The notes under the pieces were generated by a model that was not told where the DNA came from, did not search any database, and saw only the letters and a list, made by a program, of their open reading frames with translations. This document shows, piece by piece, positions 51,701 to 60,204 of a DNA stretch of 64,000 nt. The stretch's first letter is position 1, and the number at the start of each line of letters is the position of its first letter. The position numbers and the translations under genes are program-made. The DNA is from Fundidesulfovibrio soli (GTDB taxonomy: Bacteria; Desulfobacterota; Desulfovibrionia; Desulfovibrionales; Desulfovibrionaceae). Location of the stretch: positions 1-64,000 of the forward strand of contig NZ_JAKZKW010000005.1 of the NCBI RefSeq assembly GCF_022808695.1, given 5' to 3'.

Positions 51701-53061
51701 TCGGCGCAGCGCCGCGCTCCGCGCCCATCTCCACTCCGAAATCGGGCTGCGTGCTGGAGTCCAGCAACGGGCGGCCCGGCGTGGTGGATTCCGGGGGGCG
51801 CTGGCTGCCCCTGACCCACGAGCGCGTCCGCCTGGCCCTGCCCAGCATGAACCCCTACGGCACAGCCCTGGCCGCCCGGGCGCTGGAGGGGATGGGCATT
51901 CGCTGCGTGGGCCTGCCCCCCGCGGACGAGGAGGCCCTCAAGCGCGGGCGCGGCAACTCCTCCTGCAAGGAGTGCCTGCCCCTGCAGCTCACGGTGGGCA
52001 CCCTGCTGGACTATCTGGAAAAGCGCCCCGAAGACGAGGTCACGGCCTATTTCATGCCCGGGGCCCAGGGGCCATGCCGCTTCGGGCAGTACAACGAGTT
52101 CACCGCCAGGATGCTGGCCAAGCGAAACATTCCCGACGCCGTGGTGCTCACCCCCCTGGCGGACACGGGCTACGCAGGGCTCTCAAACAGCGCCACCCTA
52201 GGCATCTGGCGGGGCCTTGTGCTGGGCGACTTCGTGGACGAGATGCGGGCCGTGCTCCTGGCCGCCGCCACGGATCCTCGGGAGGCCGAGGCCGAGCTTC
52301 AACAGGAGCTCGGCACCATGCTCCAGGCCATGGGCCTGCCATGGAAGCGCGCCCTGGCCCGCCTGGGCGAAAGCGCCCGCCGCCTGGCGCGCATCCCCCT
52401 GCGCCTGCCCGCGATGGAGACCCCGACCGTCTCGCTGCTGGGCGAAATCTTCGTGCGCAACGACCCCATCTCCCGGCAGCGGCTGGTGGAGCGGTTGGCG
52501 GAAAAGGGCGTCGCGGCGCGCACCGCCCCGGTGCACGAGTGGGTCTTCTATACGGACTGGCTCCAGAACGAGGGGCACACCACGCCCCCCGGCTTGGGCG
52601 GGCGCATCCGCCAGTGGGTGAAGCGCAGGGCCTACCGCCAGATCCGCGCCGCGCTCGCGCCTTCAGGGCTGGTGCGGGGCCACACGCCCGACATCCCGGC
52701 CCTGGTCCGCGCCGGGCGGCGCTTCCTCACGCCCGCGCTCACCGGCGAGGCCATCCTCACCGTGGGCGGGGCCTTCCACGAGATGCTGGCCCCTGCCTGC
52801 GGGGTGGTCTCCATCGGGCCGTTCGGGTGCATGCCCGCGCGCCTGAGCGAGGCCCTGCTGGCCGACGCCTTCAACACCGGCACCCTGGCTGAACTGTACC
52901 CGGAGCGGGTCCGCGCCCTGCCCGAAAGCGAACGCGGCAGCCTGCCCTTCCTGGCGCTGGAGACCGACGGCAACCCCTTCCCCCAGCTCATCGAGGCCCG
53001 CTTGGAGGCCTTCTGCCTGCAGGCGCTCAGGCTGCACGAAGCCGCCCTGAAGCGCCCGTGA
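48742..53061 (+). CDS. Giant acyl-CoA dehydratase activase-type ATPase (BadF/BcrAD plus DUF2229)
   Basis: A 1439-residue protein with two tandem ASKHA ATPase domains, each like the HgdC activator of 2-hydroxyacyl-CoA dehydratases. Domain 1 (about 8-290) has NKCASGTGEFLLQ and RCSVFCKSDCTHALNKG. Domain 2 (about 300-560) has GLDVGSTTTKGVVV, GGQDAKYTS, NEACSAGTGSFLEE and NDQCAAFIGSDIKLAVQEG. The Cys of these motifs bind a [4Fe-4S] cluster in relatives. Residues 590-1439 match the DUF2229 type, including HGCDRGCRIARIEVGG. ATP-driven low-potential electron transfer is the known relatives' role; the partner here is unknown. No dehydratase subunits are nearby. Confidence 0.88.
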   Translation: MPSAPRDAIGLCLGASSISFAQVRREAGVVRLTRGGSVPHNGDPARTLLSVLESIPDWRQLPLAATGRRLRSMVALPSLSEPEAVELAAAHALGGAGAVTVLSVGGETFMAYGLDAHGRVRSIQSGNKCASGTGEFLLQQLGRMGLAVEDLSGMDHAAEPHAVSGRCSVFCKSDCTHALNKGAPRQEVVAGLGRMMAGKCLELLTRMSVERVLLAGGCAANPYLLRFLRRELPGLEAPGNAAWFEATGAALWALDHAGPVGGAEVFAPRAGSFVRFGPLSEALGLVEFKEHPRGQAREGDVVLVGLDVGSTTTKGVVVRRGDRAVLAGEYLRTEGDPVGASRRVYASLAAQLGAPVRIVGLGVTGSGRAIAALHASATAAINEIVAHAAAALHYDPAVDTIFEIGGQDAKYTSLSAGQPCDSAMNEACSAGTGSFLEESARESLGVPTDAIAELALAAGSTPNFNDQCAAFIGSDIKLAVQEGLPLEDILAGLVHSVCLNYVSRVMGSRPVGERVFMQGGVCYNRAVPAAMAMLTGKRVVVPPDPGLMGALGVALEVDQRIARGVLAEGSFDLDELAGREARQREPFTCRGGKGGQHGCDRGCRIARIEVGGTVHPFGGICNRFENLRQGRSPDAAALDLVMARHRRVFRDLEPSAQDGQPDNRPKVGLNRSYLVNTFFPLFDAFFKELGYGVLLPERADPEGVKRRGAALCYPGELAHGFLADLLARRPEAVFLPHISGVPGEPGQATSCTCVLLQGEPFYLRSAFGELAAYGPRLLRPTLDFTRGLEAAEKAMLGAARDLGADARAARRAFAAGVDAQRACRADLEALGREALERLAQGDGAVPGVVLFGRAYNAFAPEANKAVPEKLATRGAMVIPCDILPLPRDLRPERAVYWGQGRVILQAAQAVSRHPDLYGAYVTNFSCGPDSFLLGYFRDEMGTKPSLTLELDSHTADAGLETRLEAFLDIAGSHRRGTQAGGHGAGRVGAAPRSAPISTPKSGCVLESSNGRPGVVDSGGRWLPLTHERVRLALPSMNPYGTALAARALEGMGIRCVGLPPADEEALKRGRGNSSCKECLPLQLTVGTLLDYLEKRPEDEVTAYFMPGAQGPCRFGQYNEFTARMLAKRNIPDAVVLTPLADTGYAGLSNSATLGIWRGLVLGDFVDEMRAVLLAAATDPREAEAELQQELGTMLQAMGLPWKRALARLGESARRLARIPLRLPAMETPTVSLLGEIFVRNDPISRQRLVERLAEKGVAARTAPVHEWVFYTDWLQNEGHTTPPGLGGRIRQWVKRRAYRQIRAALAPSGLVRGHTPDIPALVRAGRRFLTPALTGEAILTVGGAFHEMLAPACGVVSIGPFGCMPARLSEALLADAFNTGTLAELYPERVRALPESERGSLPFLALETDGNPFPQLIEARLEAFCLQALRLHEAALKRP

Positions 53062-53085
53062 CGCGCTCCGTAACACGCCCGTAAC
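53056..53085 (+). promoter_or_regulatory. Pho-box-like tandem repeats before phoB
   Basis: Three 7-mers in series, CCGTGAC (53056), CCGTAAC (53068) and CCGTAAC (53079), spaced 12 and 11 bp, resemble the 11-bp-period PhoB site. The first overlaps the activase stop codon. Further TGTCAC/TGTCAT elements follow at 53126 and 53145. Confidence 0.45.
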
Positions 53086-53201
53086 AACCGCCCATCCGGC
53101 CGTCCTTGCGCTTTGCCGGGGGAAATGTCACCAGATCGGCACATTGTCATCACGGCTCCGTCACGGCGCCGTGATGTATGGCCCCAGCGGAGGGTATGGC
53201 A

Positions 53202-53885
53202 ATGACCAAGGAAAGCGTGCTGCTGGTGGAAGACGACGAGGACATCCTCCAGTTGCTTGAATACAATTTTCAGAACGCCGGGTTCGCCGTGACGACATCG
53301 CGCGACGGGCTGGACGCCCTGGCGCGCATCCGCCGCCAGCGCCCGGACCTGGTCCTGTTGGATATCATGCTGCCCGGGGCCGACGGCTTCGAGGTCTGCC
53401 GCAGCATCAAGCGCGACCCCAAGACCGCCCAGGTGCCCGTGATCATGCTCACGGCCAGGGGCGAAGAGGTGGACCGCATCGTGGGCCTGGAGCTGGGCGC
53501 GGACGACTACGTGGTCAAGCCCTTCAGCCCCAGGGAGCTCATCCTGCGGGCCAGGGCCGTGCTCAAGCGCCTGAGCCCCGAGGCTCCGGCCAAACAGGTG
53601 CTGCGCAAGGACGGCCTCAGCGTGGACATGGACGCCCACCGCGCCGAGGCCCAGGGCCAGGAGATCCAGCTCACGGCCACCGAGTTCAAGCTGCTGGCCG
53701 AACTCTTCAAGAGCCAGGGCCGCGTGCTCACGCGCGACCAGTTGCTCAACACCGTCTGGGGCTACGAATTCGAGGGCTACGCCCGCACCGTGGACACCCA
53801 TGTGCGCCGCCTGCGCCAGAAGCTGGGCCATTATTCCGAAATGATCGAGACCGTGCGCGGCGTGGGCTACCGCTTCAAGGAGTAG
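53202..53885 (+). CDS. phoB: Phosphate regulon response regulator PhoB
   Basis: An OmpR/PhoB-family regulator of 227 residues. The receiver domain (5-120) has acidic ED/DD at 10-12, phospho-acceptor D54 in VLLDIMLPG, T in MLTARGEE, and K in DDYVVKPFSPREL. The winged-helix domain (about 135-227) contains ELFKSQGRVLTRDQLLNTVWGYEFEGYARTVDTHVRRLRQKLG. It likely activates phosphate-uptake genes when Pi is low. The ATG at 53202 has GGAGGG 7 nt upstream. phoR follows 11 bp later. Confidence 0.93.
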   Translation: MTKESVLLVEDDEDILQLLEYNFQNAGFAVTTSRDGLDALARIRRQRPDLVLLDIMLPGADGFEVCRSIKRDPKTAQVPVIMLTARGEEVDRIVGLELGADDYVVKPFSPRELILRARAVLKRLSPEAPAKQVLRKDGLSVDMDAHRAEAQGQEIQLTATEFKLLAELFKSQGRVLTRDQLLNTVWGYEFEGYARTVDTHVRRLRQKLGHYSEMIETVRGVGYRFKE

Positions 53886-53896
53886 GGGCCAGGATC

Positions 53897-55264
53897 ATGC
53901 TCTCCTACGGAATGCGGCTTTTCTCCTCCCACCTGGCGGCCTGCGGACTGGGCCTGTGGGTCTACGCCGAGATGGCGGACCAGCGCACGGGCCTGGCCCT
54001 GGCAGTGGCCGTCTGCGTGCTGGTGGCCGCCATATCGAGCTACGCGGTCACGCGCCGCCACGCCCGCTTCATTCGCCAGTGCGCCGGGGTGCTTGGGGCC
54101 GTGGCCGAAGGCGACTACGGCCGCAGGCTCTGGCCCGAGTCCGGCCTGGCCCTGGAGGAGCTCGCCCAGAGCGTGAACGCCATGGCCAGCGGCATCGAGG
54201 CCCAGGTGACTGCCCTGGCGGCGGACAAGGCCCGCATCGAGGCCGTGCTGGAGGGCATGCGCGAGGGCCTGATGGTGCTCAGCGAGGAAGGCCGCATCGT
54301 CATGACCAACAAGGCCCTGGAAGACATCTTCCCCCAGGCGGCCGGGGCGGTGGGCAGGCTGCCCATCGAGGCCGTGCCCTGCCCTGAACTCCAGAACGCC
54401 GCCGAAACGGTGCTCAACTGGCAAGACGCGCAGCGCCCCGCCGTGGTTTCCGTGCAGATCGAACCCATGCACGACAGATTCTTCGACGTGAGCCTGGTGC
54501 GCCCGGTGCGCCGCCACCCCGGCCTGGGCGCGGTGCTCGTGTTCCACGACCTCACCGAATTCAGGCGGCTGGACAAGGTCCGGCGGGATTTCGTGGCCAA
54601 CGTCTCCCATGAGCTGCGCACGCCCCTGACCTCCATCAAGGGCTACGCCGAGACCCTGCTGGGCGAGCGGCAGTTCCTGGAGGGCCAGGGCAAGCGCTTC
54701 CTGGACGTGATCCTCAAGAACGCCAACCACATGTCCAAGATGGTGGAGGAGCTCCTGAGCCTGGCGCGCATCGAGAACGACCGCCAGGCCCCGGTGAAGG
54801 CCCAGGTGTTGGCCGGGGAGGCCCTGCGCGCGGCCCTGCGCGAGTGCGCGGCCCTCTCGCGGGAGCGCTCCGTCACCGTGGAGAGCCGCCTGCCCGAGGA
54901 GGACGTGGTCGTCCCGGCGGATTTCGGGCCGCTTACGCAGGTGTTCCGCAACCTGTTGGAGAACGCCCTGAAGTACGGCCCGGCGGGCTCCGTGGTGAGC
55001 GTGTCCCACAGCGCCGGCATCGGGGAGGTCACCTTCCGCGTGGAGGACATGGGGCCCGGCGTGCCCGAGGCCGAGCGCCAGAGGGTTTTCGAGAGATTCT
55101 ACCGCGTGGACAGGCCGCGCATGAAGAGCGAGGGGGGCACGGGCCTGGGCCTGGCCATCGCGAAGCACATCGTGGAGCGCCACGGGGGCAGGATCTGGGT
55201 TGAGCAGGCCCGCGACCGGATGACCGGAGCCGCCTTCTGCTTCAGCCTGCCCGATGCCTCATAA
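53897..55264 (+). CDS. phoR: Phosphate regulon sensor histidine kinase PhoR
   Basis: A 455-residue membrane sensor kinase. Two helices close to the N terminus (about 8-28, 31-50) leave almost no periplasmic domain, as in PhoR. A HAMP-like region (55-110) and a PAS domain (about 115-220) precede the dimerisation domain with H238 in VSHELRTPLTSIKGYAE. The catalytic domain has NLLENALKYGP, DMGPGVP, and GGTGLGLAIAKHIVERHGG. It phosphorylates and dephosphorylates PhoB in concert with PhoU and PstB, encoded next. Confidence 0.92.
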   Translation: MLSYGMRLFSSHLAACGLGLWVYAEMADQRTGLALAVAVCVLVAAISSYAVTRRHARFIRQCAGVLGAVAEGDYGRRLWPESGLALEELAQSVNAMASGIEAQVTALAADKARIEAVLEGMREGLMVLSEEGRIVMTNKALEDIFPQAAGAVGRLPIEAVPCPELQNAAETVLNWQDAQRPAVVSVQIEPMHDRFFDVSLVRPVRRHPGLGAVLVFHDLTEFRRLDKVRRDFVANVSHELRTPLTSIKGYAETLLGERQFLEGQGKRFLDVILKNANHMSKMVEELLSLARIENDRQAPVKAQVLAGEALRAALRECAALSRERSVTVESRLPEEDVVVPADFGPLTQVFRNLLENALKYGPAGSVVSVSHSAGIGEVTFRVEDMGPGVPEAERQRVFERFYRVDRPRMKSEGGTGLGLAIAKHIVERHGGRIWVEQARDRMTGAAFCFSLPDAS

Positions 55265-55288
55265 TCGAGTCGTGAACAAGGATCGCAA

Positions 55289-56050
55289 ATGACAACGCCA
55301 CTTAAAATGTCCGCCAGAAACCTGGACTTCTACTACGGGGACTTCAAGGCCCTGCACTCCGTGGACCTGGACGTGCGCACCAACGAGGTCACCGCGCTGA
55401 TCGGGCCGTCGGGCTGCGGCAAGTCCACCTTCCTGCGCTGCCTCAACCGCATGAACGACCTCATCGACATCGCGCGTGTCGAAGGCGAGTTGCTTCTGGA
55501 CGGGCAGGACATATACAAGGGCGGGATGGACGTTGTGGAGCTGCGCCGCCGCGTGGGCATGGTCTTCCAGAAGCCCAACCCCTTCCCCAAGACCATCTTC
55601 GAGAACGTGGCCTACGGCCTGCGCGTCAACGGGTCCACGGACAACGCCTTCATCGCCGGGCAGGTGGAGAAGAGCCTCAAGCAGGCCGCGCTCTGGAGCG
55701 AAGTGAAGGACCGCCTGCACTCGAACGCCCTGGGCCTCTCCGGCGGTCAGCAGCAGCGCCTGTGCATCGCCCGGGCCCTGGCGGTGGAGCCCGAGATCCT
55801 GCTCATGGACGAGCCGGCCTCCGCGCTGGACCCCATCGCCACCCAGAAGATCGAGGAGCTCATCCACGAGCTCAAGGAAGACCTGACCATCATCATCGTC
55901 ACCCACTCCATGCAGCAGGCCGCGCGCGTCTCGGACATGACGGCCTTCTTCTACATGGGCAAGCTCATCGAAATGGACCAGACCGAGACGATCTTCACCC
56001 GTCCGGCCAACAAGCAAACCGAAGACTACATCACCGGCCGCTTCGGCTAG
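55289..56050 (+). CDS. pstB: Phosphate ABC transporter ATP-binding protein PstB
   Basis: PstB powers high-affinity phosphate import with PstA/PstC. The 253-residue protein has Walker [10 protein letters not shown] at 39-47, the PstB-specific [17 protein letters not shown] and [25 protein letters not shown] signature LSGGQQQRL, and [13 protein letters not shown] as Walker B. It lies 24 bp after phoR and 10 bp before phoU in one operon. pstS, pstC and pstA are not next to it, so the transporter genes are split. Confidence 0.95.
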   Translation: MTTPLKMSARNLDFYYGDFKALHSVDLDVRTNEVTALIGPSGCGKSTFLRCLNRMNDLIDIARVEGELLLDGQDIYKGGMDVVELRRRVGMVFQKPNPFPKTIFENVAYGLRVNGSTDNAFIAGQVEKSLKQAALWSEVKDRLHSNALGLSGGQQQRLCIARALAVEPEILLMDEPASALDPIATQKIEELIHELKEDLTIIIVTHSMQQAARVSDMTAFFYMGKLIEMDQTETIFTRPANKQTEDYITGRFG

Positions 56051-56060
56051 GAGGGGACCC

Positions 56061-56729
56061 ATGGACCAGCGTTTTCAGAAGGAAATGGAGCAGCTCAAGG
56101 TCAAGGTTCTCCAGATGGCCGCCTACACGGACCGCGCCCTGGAGCGCGCCCTGGCGGCCATCGCCAACCGCGACGCGGAGCTGGCCCGACAGGTCATCGA
56201 CTCCGACCGGGAGATCAACGCCATGGAGTGCGAGGTGGACAACCTCTCCCTGCGCCTGCTGGCCTTGGACCAGCCCGTGGCCATGGACCTGCGCCTCATC
56301 GTCTCCAGCATGCGCATGGTGGTCGACCTGGAGCGCATCGGCGACGAGGCCGTGAACATCGCCGAGCAGGCGGTGCTGCTCTCCCAGCTGCCCACCTTGA
56401 GCCACCAGCCGGACCTGAACGCCCTTGGCGCCCAGGTCACGGACATGTACCGCCTCGCGGTGCGCTCCTTCCGCGACCAGGACCCGGAGCTGGCCCGCCA
56501 GGTCTGCGCCGCGGACTCCGTGGCCGACGACCTGAACATGAAGGTGCTCAAGCAGTGCATGGACTCCGGATCGGAAGAGGGAACCCTGAGCGGGCTGGAC
56601 CGCGCCATCCGCACGGTGATCGTGGCCCGCGCCATGGAGCGCGTCGGCGACCTCTCCACCAACATCGCCGAGGGCTCCATCTTCGTGGTCAAGGGCGTCT
56701 CCGTGAAGCACCACTGCCAGCCGTTTTAA
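56061..56729 (+). CDS. phoU: Phosphate signalling protein PhoU
   Basis: A 222-residue all-helical protein with two repeated three-helix PhoU domains. The characteristic E(D)xxxxRIGDxAxNI motifs appear as DLERIGDEAVNIAEQAV (about 94-110) and RAMERVGDLSTNIAEG (about 193-208), where acidic residues bind metal clusters in relatives. PhoU links the Pst transporter to PhoR and keeps the regulon off when Pi is plentiful. AGGAGG-type site before the ATG; strong terminator 25 bp after the stop. Confidence 0.95.
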   Translation: MDQRFQKEMEQLKVKVLQMAAYTDRALERALAAIANRDAELARQVIDSDREINAMECEVDNLSLRLLALDQPVAMDLRLIVSSMRMVVDLERIGDEAVNIAEQAVLLSQLPTLSHQPDLNALGAQVTDMYRLAVRSFRDQDPELARQVCAADSVADDLNMKVLKQCMDSGSEEGTLSGLDRAIRTVIVARAMERVGDLSTNIAEGSIFVVKGVSVKHHCQPF

Positions 56730-56754
56730 GCCGATCACGGCGCATTAAAATTAA

Positions 56755-56790
56755 GGCCGCCGGGACAGGCAACTGTCCCGGCGGCCTTTT
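56755..56790 (+). terminator. Rho-independent terminator of the pho operon
   Basis: A perfect 14-bp stem GGCCGCCGGGACAG / CTGTCCCGGCGGCC with a GCAA loop, followed by TTTT. Confidence 0.93.
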
Positions 56791-56885
56791 CATGGCGCAA
56801 ACCGCACACGCGGCGAAGCGGCTTCCGGCGGAAGGGGAGCGCGCGGGCGCACCGCCCCGGCAGGACCCTCTGCGGAAAGACGCGG

Positions 56886-57119
56886 CTAGAAACGCATGGC
56901 CGAGGAGTATCCCCGCGCCTTCATGCAATTGGCCGTGGCGTCGTCAACGGCGATGTTCTTGCCCGGAGTGTAGTGCTCCAGGCTGCCCAGGGAATAACAG
57001 TCCTGATAGTCGGCCGCGGCCTGTTCACGGGTTGCTCCCTGCTTCGAATAGGGCGGGCTGGCGCAGGCGGCCAGGCTGGCGAGGGCGGAGAGCAGCAGGA
57101 TGATACGCAACGTACGCAT
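56886..57119 (-). CDS. Small lipoprotein
   Basis: A 77-residue lipoprotein precursor. The signal has a hydrophobic core LRIILLLSALASL and lipobox LAAC with C19 as the lipid-modified residue. The mature 59 residues contain two further cysteines (YQDCYS and ANCMKARGY), which could form one disulphide. The TREQAAADYQDCYS...CMKARGY pattern is common to small outer-membrane lipoproteins of unknown role. AAGGAG lies upstream of the ATG. Confidence 0.7.
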   Translation of the reverse strand: MRTLRIILLLSALASLAACASPPYSKQGATREQAAADYQDCYSLGSLEHYTPGKNIAVDDATANCMKARGYSSAMRF

Positions 57120-57323
57120 GGCGGGCTCCTTGATAGTCGATGCCTTTCTGGTTAGAGCAAGGTGGGCTGGGAGTCAACGCGGCCGATGCGGCGCTGGTGC
57201 GCCGGAATCGCGCCGCAGTGCTGCCCGGCCGCATTGCGGCGCATGGGCAACAACTTGAAATCACGCGCAAGGTTCCGTACTTGCAAGGAGCGGGCGTTGC
57301 ATTTCACCTTCAAGGGTACGACC

Positions 57324-58895
57324 ATGCTCAAGCGGCTCCTCCTTCCCCTGTGCCCCCCAGCCCTGGCGCTGATGCTGGCCCTGGCGCTGGCGCTGACCGG
57401 GTGCGCGCCTTCCCCAAAGAGCGTCGGACACGGCTCGCGCTCCAACCTGGAGCCGGAGATCACCGGCCTCGAGGCCCTGAGCCAGAGCCGGGGACGCCCC
57501 CTGACCCCCGCCGAGAAGCAGGCCCTCGACTCCCGCCAGGAGATGACCTTCAGGCTCACTCCCGAGGAAACCGAGGAGATGCGCCTGTTCTTCCAGTACT
57601 TCACCCGCGACAAGCGCGACACCGTGCAGCGCTGGATGCTGCGCAGCGAGCCCCACCTGGAGTACGTGCGCGCGGTCATGGCCAGCCACCGCCTGCCGCA
57701 GGACCTGCTGGCCCTGCCCTACATCGAGTCCGGCTACAACGTGCTGGCCGTGTCGCACTCCGGGGCGGTGGGCATGTGGCAGTTCATGCCCGCCACGGGC
57801 CGGCGCTTCGGCCTCACCGTGGACTGGTGGCTGGACGAGAGGCGCGACCCCTACCTGGCCACCGTGGCCGCCGCCCGCTACCTCAAGGCCCTGCACCAGC
57901 AGTTCGGGGACTGGCAGCTGGCCCTGGCCGCCTACAACGCGGGCGAGGGCAGCATCTCCCGGGCCATGGCCTCCACGGGCACCCAGAACTTCAACAGCCT
58001 GGCCAAGTCCTCGAGCCCCCTCAAGGACGAGACCAAGCACTACGTTCCCAAGTTCATGGCCATGCTCAAGATCGTGCGCAACGCCAAGCGCCTGGGCTTC
58101 AACGCCCCGGACCTGACCGCCTCCAAGGACCTGCAGGAGGTGCGCGTGCCCGCCGGGTCGGACCTCTCGGGCCTGGCCTCCAACCTGGGGCTCTCCTGGG
58201 AGCAGTTCCACGCCCTCAACCCGGCCTACCGCAGGCAGGTGAGCCCGCCGGACCGCACCACGGCCGCCTGGGTGCCCAAGAACTCGGCCCGGTCGGCCCT
58301 GGCCTTCCTGCAGAACCCTTCGGGCCAGGGCGGCGGCTCCAGCCGCCTGGCCGCCCCCGGGGACACCTGGTGGAACCTCTCCCGCCAGACCAACATCCCG
58401 GCCAGCGTGCTGCGCGAGGCCAACGGCAACAAGGACGCCCCGGCCCCGGGCAAGCCCGTCCTGATCCCCCTGGCGGCCTGTTCGCTGGACAACGGCACGC
58501 CCGCGCCCGAACCCGCCCCGAAGTACGCCAAGGCGGGCGGCACCCAGGGCGGCAAGGCGGCGGCATCGCAGCCATCCTACTCGTCAGGCCCCGCGCCGGC
58601 CCCCGCCTCCAGCCAGCCCACGCTCTACGTGGTGCGCAAGGGCGACACCCTGGAGAGCGTGGCAGGGAAGACCGGCGTGGCCGTCCAGGAGCTCATCAGC
58701 TTCAACAAGGCCAACCCCAAGGACGCCCTGGTGCCCGGCACCCCGCTGCTCATCCCTGTGCGCGGGCAGGCTCCGGCGCCCGCGCCTTCACCGGTCGCCT
58801 CGCAGGCCCCGGCCTCACCCGCCTCGAAAGACGCAGGCGGCACCGGGCTGGACCCCAACCCCAAGTACAAGATCATCAAGCGCACCGGCATTTGA
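57324..58895 (+). CDS. mltD: Lytic transglycosylase lipoprotein with LysM domains (MltD-like)
   Basis: Cleaves peptidoglycan glycan strands. The 523-residue precursor has a lipoprotein signal (lipobox LTGC, C27). The SLT domain (about 115-260) has catalytic E135 in LPYIESGYNVLAVSHSGAVGMWQFM, AAAYNAGEG-like AAYNAGEGSIS and TKHYVPKFMAMLKI. LysM-type repeats follow at about 270-310, 345-390 and 434-480 (YVVRKGDTLESVAGKTGVAVQELISFN), joined by Pro/Ala-rich linkers. The ATG at 57324 has AAGGG upstream; the frame is open further upstream but this is the only start placing the signal peptide first. Confidence 0.93.
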   Translation: MLKRLLLPLCPPALALMLALALALTGCAPSPKSVGHGSRSNLEPEITGLEALSQSRGRPLTPAEKQALDSRQEMTFRLTPEETEEMRLFFQYFTRDKRDTVQRWMLRSEPHLEYVRAVMASHRLPQDLLALPYIESGYNVLAVSHSGAVGMWQFMPATGRRFGLTVDWWLDERRDPYLATVAAARYLKALHQQFGDWQLALAAYNAGEGSISRAMASTGTQNFNSLAKSSSPLKDETKHYVPKFMAMLKIVRNAKRLGFNAPDLTASKDLQEVRVPAGSDLSGLASNLGLSWEQFHALNPAYRRQVSPPDRTTAAWVPKNSARSALAFLQNPSGQGGGSSRLAAPGDTWWNLSRQTNIPASVLREANGNKDAPAPGKPVLIPLAACSLDNGTPAPEPAPKYAKAGGTQGGKAAASQPSYSSGPAPAPASSQPTLYVVRKGDTLESVAGKTGVAVQELISFNKANPKDALVPGTPLLIPVRGQAPAPAPSPVASQAPASPASKDAGGTGLDPNPKYKIIKRTGI

Positions 58896-58921
58896 GCCGA
58901 AGCGGAGCGGAGAGAAAGAAG

Positions 58922-58955
58922 AAGGCCCCGGGAGCGATCCCGGGGCCTTGTTTTG
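58922..58955 (+). terminator. Rho-independent terminator of mltD
   Basis: AAGGCCCCGGGA / TCCCGGGGCCTT (12-bp stem, GCGA loop) followed by GTTTT. The flanking AAGAAGAAGG also allows termination on the minus strand. Confidence 0.88.
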
Positions 58956-58997
58956 GCGGATCAATCATCCGGCCTCGCGGGGCCGGTGCGAGTCGAT

Positions 58998-59543
58998 CTA
59001 TTGCGCAGCGTCGACATGGATCAACAGCCTCTCCTGCACCTCCTGGCCGTCCGCAGTGATGGAGAGGAGCAGCCCCACATCCCCGACGAACGGGGTATTC
59101 CATATCCTGTCGTTCCATCCCACCAGCGCATACGGAAAGACGACCTTTCGCAGCACACCCTTGGAAGGGATGATGTCTGGCTGTATCTGGCCGCAATCCT
59201 TTTCGATCTCCTTTCCTCCCTTGAATTGGAAGCCGCAGCGCTCTTTGCATTCGTAAAGGAACTTGGATTTCCCCCAATCCACGGCGATATCGCTGTGGTG
59301 GAGGTTGGTGATGGAGATTTCAAGGGCGTTGAACGCCTGTTTGCAGTCAGGGTGCACTTTCCCTGCCGTGAGCGGTGTCATGTAAGCCGAGAAAAATGCG
59401 TTCGTAACGGGATTGCGAGGACTTCCCGAGAAGTATCCCATGCGGGTCTGTTCATTGCTGGGCCAGAACCTCTTCCGCTCACTGGTTCCCAGGCAGAAGA
59501 CGGAACACAACAGCAAGAGCAGGGTCCATCGCAACGCGTTCAT
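58998..59543 (-). CDS. Hypothetical secreted protein
   Basis: A 181-residue protein with a signal peptide (core LRWTLLLLLCSVFCLG, about 1-19). The mature part has cysteines near 68, 99, 103 and 117, and alternating hydrophobic residues (ISITNLHHSDIAVDWGKSKFLYEC; GDVGLLLSITADGQEV) suggesting a beta sandwich. No family is recognised. It is nearly contiguous with the next upstream membrane-protein gene (1-bp gap), so they probably form an operon. The composition is less GC-rich than neighbouring core genes. Confidence 0.6.
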   Translation of the reverse strand: MNALRWTLLLLLCSVFCLGTSERKRFWPSNEQTRMGYFSGSPRNPVTNAFFSAYMTPLTAGKVHPDCKQAFNALEISITNLHHSDIAVDWGKSKFLYECKERCGFQFKGGKEIEKDCGQIQPDIIPSKGVLRKVVFPYALVGWNDRIWNTPFVGDVGLLLSITADGQEVQERLLIHVDAAQ

Positions 59544-59544
59544 G

Positions 59545-60072
59545 TTACCTCCCGCGGTGGATGAGCCACATTATCGTGTAGGCCATGAGGCATCCGGCTC
59601 CTGCCGAAGCCAGGTCCAACGGGTCGAAGCGATCGCAGCTGAACCGGCCGGAAACGGTGATCCGTTGCGCCCACTGAAGCACCTCGAAGCAGGCCAGCAT
59701 CAGAAAGGCACCGGCGCAGAGCCTGGCGGATTCCCCAGGTTTGAAGAGCGGAGCGACGAGGAGCGGGGCGCCGCAGGCCGCCGCGAACGAGGGGAAGGAC
59801 GCCCAGATAAGGTATCCCAAGCCTGCCGAATGCGGGCCGAGCACCATGCCGGAAGGAAGTACCAGCCCCTTCATGCCCAGTAGCTGGAAGACAAGGACGT
59901 TCTCTATGCGCCTGAACAAGGCGTAATGCAGCACGCCAAGGCCAAGAATGCCAAGGCCGAGGCCCACGAGAGCCACATTTGCGCCGCTGAAGGCGAAGCT
60001 CCGGGTGAGCCAGGGCGCATTTGAAGGGTTCTGGATGGGGATGGCCGGGTTGCCGCTATCCGTCGGGTTCAC
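59545..60072 (-). CDS. Hypothetical membrane protein, VanZ-like topology
   Basis: A 175-residue protein with four hydrophobic helices (about 35-52, 62-85, 92-115, 120-140) and a last short helix. The final GRFSCDRFDPLDLASAGAGCLMAYTIMWL resembles the end of VanZ-type proteins (DxxDxxxNxxGxxxG), but that is weak evidence. The GTG at 60072 has GAGGA about 6 nt upstream; an ATG at 60108 without a ribosome site would add 12 residues. It is followed at once by the secreted protein gene. Confidence 0.55.
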   Translation of the reverse strand: MNPTDSGNPAIPIQNPSNAPWLTRSFAFSGANVALVGLGLGILGLGVLHYALFRRIENVLVFQLLGMKGLVLPSGMVLGPHSAGLGYLIWASFPSFAAACGAPLLVAPLFKPGESARLCAGAFLMLACFEVLQWAQRITVSGRFSCDRFDPLDLASAGAGCLMAYTIMWLIHRGR

Positions 60073-60204
60073 ATCGTCCTCACGGGTTGCCAGTGGGATG
60101 AAAAGCATTGTGCGGAACAAAGTTGGTTTTGTCGATAGCTAATTGTGCATATCGTGCGGATGCGCCGTGCGCCTCGCTGTGACGTTTCAGACGGGTTTGG
60201 GGGG

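Noticed and set aside
49114-51819. A 901-codon open frame on the minus strand
   Set aside because: It is antisense to the giant activase, whose motifs are clear. The translation is His/Gln/Gly/Val-rich and has no family features.
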